From Actinoplanes auranticolor (GTDB taxonomy: Bacteria; Actinomycetota; Actinomycetes; Mycobacteriales; Micromonosporaceae), in contig NZ_BOQL01000057.1 in assembly GCF_018332655.1 (NCBI RefSeq), positions 1-64,000 of the forward strand: 64,000 bases of DNA. The letters are read 5' to 3'. Below are positions 58,847 through 64,000 of the stretch, piece by piece. The position numbers were made by a program, and so were the translations under genes. How positions within the stretch are numbered: position 1 is the stretch's first letter; every line of letters begins with the position of its first letter. The notes beneath the pieces were generated by a model, which had not been told where the DNA came from, did not search any database, and saw only the letters and a list, made by a program, of their open reading frames with translations.

Positions 58847-59236
58847 TCAGGAAGCCGGCGGCTCGTCCTTGCCGGCCTCTTCCAGCGCATCCGCCTCTTC
58901 CTTGGTCTTGTGGACCGCGCCCTCAGCGTGCTCCGGCGGCCCGTAGACCGTGTAGAGCACGAGCGGGTTCGGGCCCGCGTTCGTGAAGTTGTGCTTCTTC
59001 CCGGCCGGCACCACCACCAGGTCGCCCTGGCTCACCTTGCGGGTCTGGCCGCTGATCTTGGCTTCGCCCACGCCGCTCACGAAGGTGAGGATCTGGTCCA
59101 CCTCGTGGACCTCCTCACCGATCTCGCCGCCCGGCGGGATCGTCATGATCACGAGCTGGGTGTGCTTGCCCGTCCACAGCACGCGGCGGAAGTCCGGGTT
59201 TTCTTCGGCAACGGTGGCGATCGTGTAGTGCTCCAT
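58847..59236 (-). CDS. Cupin-domain protein
   Basis: 129 residues forming a single beta-barrel. Metal-site motifs: EEVHEVDQILTFVSGVGEA and VPAGKKHNFTNAG. Such small cupins act as sugar isomerases, dioxygenase-like enzymes or sensors; none can be chosen here. The acidic tail (HKTKEEADALEEAGKDEP) is unusual. The ATG at 59236 is used; a GTG three codons earlier is possible. Confidence 0.88.
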   Translation of the reverse strand: MEHYTIATVAEENPDFRRVLWTGKHTQLVIMTIPPGGEIGEEVHEVDQILTFVSGVGEAKISGQTRKVSQGDLVVVPAGKKHNFTNAGPNPLVLYTVYGPPEHAEGAVHKTKEEADALEEAGKDEPPAS

Positions 59237-59254
59237 GCCACCCACGTACCCGGA

Positions 59255-61021
59255 TCACTGCAAGTTTGAACGCCGCAGCCGGGTGGCCGGCCGTAGCTCC
59301 TCCACCGGCGCCGGCCGGCCGATCAGGTAACCCTGCACGAAGTCGACGCCCATCTCGCGCAGCATCCGCAGCGTCGCCTCGTCCTGCACGTACTCAGCCA
59401 CCGTGTGGATGCCGTACGCCTGGCAGACCTGCACCAGCGCCCGGACCAGCACCTGGTCCTCCGGATTGCGCACCAGGTCGACCACGTACTCGCCGTCGAT
59501 CTTGACCAGGTCGATCGGGAAGAGCCGCAGGTAGCGGAACGACGCGTAGCCCGAGCCGAAGTCGTCCAGCGCCAGCTGGCAGCCCAGGTCGCGGATCCGG
59601 TCGGCGAAGTGCCGCGCCTCGCTCAGGTTGCCGATCAGGGCGGTCTCGGTGATCTCGAACGTCAGCTGTTCCGGGTTCACCGCGTACCGCTCGATCAGGG
59701 TCTCCACCTCGGCGGTCAGCCGGGGATCGCCCACCGAACGACCGGAGAGGTTGATCTGCAGGCTGAGGTCGGCCCGCTCGGCCGCCAGCCGCATCGCCCG
59801 CTCGACCACCCACAGGTCGATGTCGTAGATCGTGTCGAGGCGCTCGGCGATCTGCAGCACCTGTTCGGGTGACTGCGGGTTGTCGCCCTCGTCGAGCACG
59901 CGCAGCAGCAGCTCGTGCCGGAGCACCCGGTTGGTCTGCAGTTCCAGGATCGGCTGGGCGAACAGTGTGAAACGGTCGGTGCCGAGCGCGTCGGCCACCT
60001 GGTCGCGGTAGGTGTCCTGCCGGTCGCGGGCCGGCACGGGGTCGGCGACCAGGGTCAGCGCCCGGTCGGCGTCGCGGGCCTGCCGCCAGGCCTGCTCGGC
60101 GTCGATCAGCAGGTCGTGACTGCCGGCCTCGCCCTCGGCGCGGAACCGCACCAGGCCGGCCCACACCCGGGCGCGCAGCCAGGCGTCCGGCAGCACGAAC
60201 GGCTGCGAGCGCAGCGCTTCGACGAACAGGTCGGCCTGGCGGCGGGCCATCACCCAGGAGGCGCCGGGCAGCAGGACGGCGATCTCGTTCGGGCCGGCCC
60301 GGCCCAGCAGGTCGTCCGGGCGGGCCAGACCTTCGAGTACGCGCGCAGCCCGCTGCAGCAGATCGGCGTGCCGGTCGGCGCTGACCCCCTCGGCCCGGTC
60401 CGGCTCCACCCGGATGATCAGCACCGCCCCGCCACCGCGGCGCTGGGCCCGGTCCACCTCGTCGGCGAAACGGGCACGGGTCAGCAGCCCGGTGGCCGGG
60501 TCCTTCTCGATGACCGACGCCTGCACGGTCTCGCCGCGGCGGCTCAGCCGGGCCACTTCGCGGCGGGCGCGTTCGCGGGCGGAGACGTCACGCAGGGAGC
60601 CGTGCAGGCCCACCACGGCGTTGTCGGGTCCGATGATCGGTTCCAGCCGGCAGTCCACGTCGAACCAGCCGCCGTCGTCGCGCATCAGCCGTACCGTCGT
60701 GCGCACCGGCTCACGCGCCGTCCAGGCGCGGGTGATCGCGCCGAGGGCCTTGGCGTGGTCGTCGACGTGCACGTGCCGGGCGAGGATCTGCTGGCTGAGC
60801 TCCTTGTCGCCGGCCGGCCGGCCGAGCAGGCCGGCGAGCGCGTCCGACCAGACGATCTCCTCACCGGCGGCCAGGTACGTGAACCGGGCCTCGTCGTCGG
60901 GGGCCGTGCGGGGCTCGGGCAACGGCAGCTGGTGACCCTGGTTGGGGGCGAGCCGGGGGCGGCGGGAGAGGCGGTCGCGCAAAGCGCGGGGACGCGGAAA
61001 GCGTTCTTCGGGTGCCGTCAT
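59255..61021 (-). CDS. PAS-GGDEF-EAL protein with degenerate GGDEF site
   Basis: 588 residues, cytoplasmic. A PAS domain (about 45-150: RFTYLAAGEEIVWSDALAGL, GLHGSLRDVSARERARREVA), a GGDEF-like domain (about 165-320) whose signature is reduced to RAGPNEIAVLLPG, and an EAL domain (about 335-575). EAL residues: ELLLRV in place of EALLR, NLSGRS, ITETALIG, LALDDFGSGYASF, LVKIDGEYV and TVAEYVQDE. The cyclase should be dead while the phosphodiesterase keeps most metal and catalytic positions, so it probably lowers c-di-GMP. Confidence 0.9.
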   Translation of the reverse strand: MTAPEERFPRPRALRDRLSRRPRLAPNQGHQLPLPEPRTAPDDEARFTYLAAGEEIVWSDALAGLLGRPAGDKELSQQILARHVHVDDHAKALGAITRAWTAREPVRTTVRLMRDDGGWFDVDCRLEPIIGPDNAVVGLHGSLRDVSARERARREVARLSRRGETVQASVIEKDPATGLLTRARFADEVDRAQRRGGGAVLIIRVEPDRAEGVSADRHADLLQRAARVLEGLARPDDLLGRAGPNEIAVLLPGASWVMARRQADLFVEALRSQPFVLPDAWLRARVWAGLVRFRAEGEAGSHDLLIDAEQAWRQARDADRALTLVADPVPARDRQDTYRDQVADALGTDRFTLFAQPILELQTNRVLRHELLLRVLDEGDNPQSPEQVLQIAERLDTIYDIDLWVVERAMRLAAERADLSLQINLSGRSVGDPRLTAEVETLIERYAVNPEQLTFEITETALIGNLSEARHFADRIRDLGCQLALDDFGSGYASFRYLRLFPIDLVKIDGEYVVDLVRNPEDQVLVRALVQVCQAYGIHTVAEYVQDEATLRMLREMGVDFVQGYLIGRPAPVEELRPATRLRRSNLQ

Positions 61022-61070
61022 GCGCCGTCGCTACCTCCCTCCCAGGTGAACCGTTGCCCCTGACCTATTA

Positions 61071-61107
61071 CGACCCGTCACGGGTCGATGTAACAGTGGG
61101 CACCCAC
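61071..61107. promoter_or_regulatory. Two palindromes upstream of the EAL gene
   Basis: CGACCCG-TCA-CGGGTCG (61071-61087) and GTGGG-CA-CCCAC (61096-61107) stand 50 to 86 bases upstream of the EAL gene in the 380-base divergent gap 61022-61400. The rest of the gap is less GC-rich than its surroundings and holds no gene I can support. Confidence 0.4.
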
Positions 61108-61400
61108 GACAATGTTTTCGCAGCTGGCCCAACAAAACAACGAACTGCACGTTCTCCACCGTTCAGGGCCGTAATTTGGCCGATCGGTCGACCCTGCCGC
61201 CACGTCCGGCGCGAGCCCCGTGACCGGCGGATCCATGACAGACAGTTACTTGCTGTGCCGACTGTGGAACCTTGTGCGACCCCTACCCCCTCACCACGAT
61301 CAACATGCACGCAAAGCCGCGACAGGCATGCGCCGCGTAACGAGATCCGGAGACGGTGGATATGGTGGCTGTTCGGACACGTGAGCGAGGACGACGACGC

Positions 61401-62984
61401 ATGGGCATCATTCGGGACATGCAGCGGGCGCACGCGACCCAGACTGCCGCCGAGCACCGGGCACAGACGGCCGCCGAGCAGCAGCGCCAGCTGATCAGGC
61501 GCAACGCCGACCTGGCAGCCGCGGCCGCGCAGCGGGCCGCCACCGACGCGGAGCGGCAACGCGAGCACCGCCGGCTGTACGCGGAGGCCCGCACGGCCGA
61601 GGCGGCGGCGGCGAACGCCGACATCCGGGCCCGGCTGTCCGAGCTCGACTCCCTGCTGCTGTCCACCCTGGATGTCGACGACCACATCGACCTGGACATG
61701 TTCAAGAAGCCGGTGCGGGTGCCGCCGTTCGATCCGGGCAAGCTCGGGCGACCGCTGCCGGAGCCGGCCTGGGAGAGTTTCGCCCCGCCGGAGCCACGCG
61801 GCGTGGGCAAGATCCTCGGCGGGGAGCGCATCCACCAGCAGCAGGTGGAAGCCGCGAAACGGGCGTACCAGGACGCGCGGGGGCGCTGGATCGACGCGGA
61901 GACCCGGCGGCTGCGCCAGCTGGCCGCCCGGGAGCTGCAGTACGAGGAGAACCGCAGCCGGTACGAGGCCAAGCTGATCTCGTACAACGCCGAGGTGGAC
62001 CGCTTCGCGGCGGCCGTGGCCGGGGCCGATCCGGCTTCCGTGGTCGAGTACTTCGCGATGGTGCTGGGCAACTCGGTGTATCCGGACGACTTCCCGCAGC
62101 ACTTCCGGCTGGCGTACCAGGCCAAGCAGCGCCGGCTGCTGGTCGAGTACCACCTGCCGCCGGTCGAGGTGATCCCGGTGGTCAAGGAGTACCGCTACGA
62201 CCGGGTCCGTGACGACCTGGTGGCGGCGCCGCGCGACGAGGGTGAGATCCGCCGCCGGTACACGGAGATCATCGCGATGGTGGCGCTGCGGACCATCCAC
62301 GAGATCATCGAGGCCGACCGCGGTGCTCTGGTGGGTGAGGTGCTGTTCAACGGCATCGTCGACACGATCGACCGGCGCACCGGCCAGTTCGTACGGCCGT
62401 GCCTGGTGTCGGTGAGCGCCGAGCGGGAGACCTTCGCCGCCATCAAGCTGCGCCGGGTCGACCCGGTCGCCTGCGTCAAGCACCTGCCGGCCGGCCTGTC
62501 CGCGCAGCCGGACCAGCTCGACGGGGTCACCCCGATGATCGACTTCGACCGGGAAGCCGGCCAGGACTTCACCGGCGAGTTCAACGTGCTGGCCGACATC
62601 GACGAGCGGCCCAACCTCGTCACGCTGGCCGCCGCGGAGTACCAGCAGCTGCTCAGTGACCTGTTCGGCAACATGGGGCTGGAGATGGGCCCGGCGGCCG
62701 AGGGCCCGCGCTGGCTGGCCACCGATCCCCGGCCCCTGTTCGGGGGCGCGGTCGTGATCTATGCCGTACGCGGCAAGCCGGTCAGCGCGGCCACGGCCGC
62801 CGGCCTCGCCGAGGAGGTCGCGGCGGCCGGCGCGACCAAGGGGATCCTGGTCGCCATCGACGGGTACGAGGTCGAGGCGTACGAGGCGGTGGCGGGCCGC
62901 CCGGTCGAGCTGCTGGACGGCTCCGCCCTGCTCAACCTGCTCGCCGAGCACTCGGGGGTGAAGGCCCGGATCGAGCCGGTCTAA
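61401..62984 (+). CDS. Mrr-like restriction-endonuclease-fold protein without catalytic residues
   Basis: 527 residues. Residues 1-110 are a charged Ala/Gln/Arg helix suited to a coiled coil (RDMQRAHATQTAAEHRAQTA). A conserved middle domain follows (FAMVLGNSVYPDDFPQHFRL, YHLPPVEVIPVVKEYRYDRV). The C-terminal ~115 residues match the Mrr_cat layout (EYQQLLSDLFGNMGLE, DPRPLFGGAVVIYAVRG, ATKGILVAIDGYEVEAYEAV, VELLDGSALLNLL), but the D-G-V-D loop is replaced by GPRWLAT and Q-A-K by Y-A-V. It can no longer cut DNA by the usual chemistry. The ATG at 61401 starts at MGIIRDMQRA; a GTG at 61356 would add 15 residues. Confidence 0.82.
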   Translation: MGIIRDMQRAHATQTAAEHRAQTAAEQQRQLIRRNADLAAAAAQRAATDAERQREHRRLYAEARTAEAAAANADIRARLSELDSLLLSTLDVDDHIDLDMFKKPVRVPPFDPGKLGRPLPEPAWESFAPPEPRGVGKILGGERIHQQQVEAAKRAYQDARGRWIDAETRRLRQLAARELQYEENRSRYEAKLISYNAEVDRFAAAVAGADPASVVEYFAMVLGNSVYPDDFPQHFRLAYQAKQRRLLVEYHLPPVEVIPVVKEYRYDRVRDDLVAAPRDEGEIRRRYTEIIAMVALRTIHEIIEADRGALVGEVLFNGIVDTIDRRTGQFVRPCLVSVSAERETFAAIKLRRVDPVACVKHLPAGLSAQPDQLDGVTPMIDFDREAGQDFTGEFNVLADIDERPNLVTLAAAEYQQLLSDLFGNMGLEMGPAAEGPRWLATDPRPLFGGAVVIYAVRGKPVSAATAAGLAEEVAAAGATKGILVAIDGYEVEAYEAVAGRPVELLDGSALLNLLAEHSGVKARIEPV

Positions 62985-63364
62985 CCGCCGAGCTGGTGGC
63001 CGGTGGTGGCGTCCACGTGGTCCGGGATCTCCTCGTGCCGGTCGCCGACGGTCGGCGTCCCGGTCGGTTCGAACATCAGGATCTGGGCGCCGCCGGGCGA
63101 GACCGGCTTGTGCTCGATGCCCCGCGGCACGGTGAAGACCTCACCCTTGCGCAGCACGACCGTGCGGTCCCGCAGGGTGATCTGGAGTTCGCCGTCCAGG
63201 ACGAGGAAGAACTCGTCGGTGTGGTCGTGGGTGTGCCAGAGATGCTCGCCCTGGACCTTGGCCACGCGGACGTCGTAGTCGTTGACCCGGGTCACGATGC
63301 GCGGGCTCCACAGGGTGTCGAAGGAGGCCAGGGCCGCACTCAGGGAGATCGGTTCGTCGCTCAT
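62981..63364 (-). CDS. Cupin-domain protein
   Basis: 127 residues, single cupin barrel with a full metal motif: EHLWHTHDHTDEFFLVLDGE (H-x-H-x(n)-E) and VPRGIEHKPVSPGG. The N-terminal SDEPISLSAALASFDTLWSP resembles the mannose-6-phosphate isomerase-like group, but the substrate is unknown. It shares its stop region with the Mrr-like gene (CTAA, convergent). Confidence 0.9.
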   Translation of the reverse strand: MSDEPISLSAALASFDTLWSPRIVTRVNDYDVRVAKVQGEHLWHTHDHTDEFFLVLDGELQITLRDRTVVLRKGEVFTVPRGIEHKPVSPGGAQILMFEPTGTPTVGDRHEEIPDHVDATTGHQLGG

Positions 63365-63416
63365 CAGCTCATCCTCGCCGCTGGCGGGCCGGGCCCGGGA
63401 GTGCTAGGAATCGCAG

Positions 63417-64000
63417 ATGACGCAAGAATCCTCGCATCGGGTCGTGGTCGTCGTCGACGAGAACTCCAACCCGTTCGAGCTGGGCTGCGCGACCGAGATC
63501 TTCGGCCTGCGCCGCCCCGAGCTGGGCCGCGACCTGTACGACTTCCGCCTCTGCTCCCCCACCCCGCGCACGCTGATGCGCGACGGCTTCTACACGCTGA
63601 CCGGCGTGGCCGGGCTGGAGGCGGCCGAGCAGGCGGACACCCTGATCGTCCCGAACCGCCCCGACGTCGAGGTGCCCCGGCGCCCGGCGGTCCTGGCCGC
63701 GATCCGCCGCGCCCATGAACGCGGCGCCCGCCTGATCGGCTTCTGCAGCGGGGCGTTCACGCTGGCGGAGGCGGGTGTGCTGGACGGGCGCCGGGCCACC
63801 GCGCACTGGCAGTGGGCGGACGACTTCCGCGCCCGCTTCCCGGCGGTGACCCTGGAGCCGGACGTGCTCTTCGTCGACGACGGCGACATCCTCACGGCCG
63901 CGGGCAGCGCAGCGGCGCTGGACCTGGGCCTGCACGTGGTCCGGCGCGACTTCGGCGCCGAGATAGCCAACGCGGTCAGCCGCCGCCTGGTCTTCGCCGC
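63417..64000 (+). CDS. GlxA-type (DJ-1/PfpI plus AraC) transcriptional regulator, 3' end outside window
   Basis: The 194 codons present form the DJ-1/PfpI domain: VVVVVDENSNPFELGCATEI at the start, GFCSGAFTLAEAGVLDGRRA with the nucleophile-elbow cysteine, TAHWQWADDFRARFP, and ILTAAGSAAALDLGLHVVRR. In this family an AraC helix-turn-helix follows and would lie beyond 64000. The ATG at 63417 is 6 bases after a TAGGAA box, so the message may be leaderless. Confidence 0.9.
   Translation, partial: MTQESSHRVVVVVDENSNPFELGCATEIFGLRRPELGRDLYDFRLCSPTPRTLMRDGFYTLTGVAGLEAAEQADTLIVPNRPDVEVPRRPAVLAAIRRAHERGARLIGFCSGAFTLAEAGVLDGRRATAHWQWADDFRARFPAVTLEPDVLFVDDGDILTAAGSAAALDLGLHVVRRDFGAEIANAVSRRLVFA

Overview
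The window is 64 kb of very GC-rich actinobacterial chromosome, most probably from Actinoplanes or a close relative in the Micromonosporaceae. The evidence is the uniform high GC, frequent GTG starts, ATGA/GTGA gene couplings, promoters whose -10 box lies 6-7 bases before the start codon, mycothiol-type formaldehyde metabolism, the CysO/CysM/Mec cysteine system, and a chemotaxis receptor gene with a flagellar-type GCCGATTA box upstream. The genus is an inference. I see no phage, insertion sequence or CRISPR array.

Layout. 1-11 kb: a membrane protein with a huge repetitive disordered tail (cut by the left edge), then a copper/thiol cluster: a CopC-CopD fusion gene divergent from an ECF sigma factor, and a coupled operon (MauE/DoxX protein, DsbA-like thioredoxin, a membrane protein with a predicted N-terminal histidine, Bcp peroxiredoxin), followed by the chemotaxis receptor. 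11-12.6 kb: an unusual Leu-type tRNA, its terminator, gene remnants and a VapBC pair, which looks like an old integration scar. 12.6-22 kb: GNAT, expansin-like, MOSC, an EamA/MocR divergent pair sharing one CATG, a WGR-propeller protein, a broken nucleotidyltransferase, PAP2 phosphatase, and a two-component system. 22-30 kb: a complete, translationally coupled histidine-utilisation operon (RpiR-type regulator, hutU, M20 amidohydrolase, hutF, hutI, hutH).

30-45 kb: an XRE regulator and a propeller lipoprotein, then a conserved actinobacterial housekeeping block (rdgB, rph, metallo-phosphodiesterase, cysM, cysO, mec, a DUF2017 gene, clpS, pncB). In it a glycosyltransferase, an aldo/keto reductase and a large LuxR regulator occupy places where other actinobacteria have different genes. 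pncB is followed by a nicotinamidase, which completes a nicotinamide-to-NAD salvage route. 45-49.5 kb: an MFS transporter, 1.3 kb of repeat-filled non-coding DNA, and ctaD. 49.5-64 kb: FAD monooxygenase with AraC regulator, a LigD-like phosphoesterase with a dead ligase domain, a GH63-like glycosidase, the mycothiol formaldehyde dehydrogenase pair, a TPM-domain protein, MarR, two cupins, a PAS-GGDEF-EAL protein, an Mrr-like protein lacking catalytic residues, and a GlxA-type regulator cut by the right edge.

The best leads are: the ECF sigma factor with matching GGAAC-N17-CGAC promoters facing both the copC-copD gene and the thioredoxin operon; CysO with 28 residues beyond its Gly-Gly, next to its own JAMM protease gene and a coupled 27-codon ORF; the short-variable-loop tRNA with anticodon UAG; the two enzyme-fold proteins (ligase, Mrr nuclease) that kept their fold and lost their active sites; the histidine kinase with a sensor domain placed after its ATPase; and the repeat field before ctaD.
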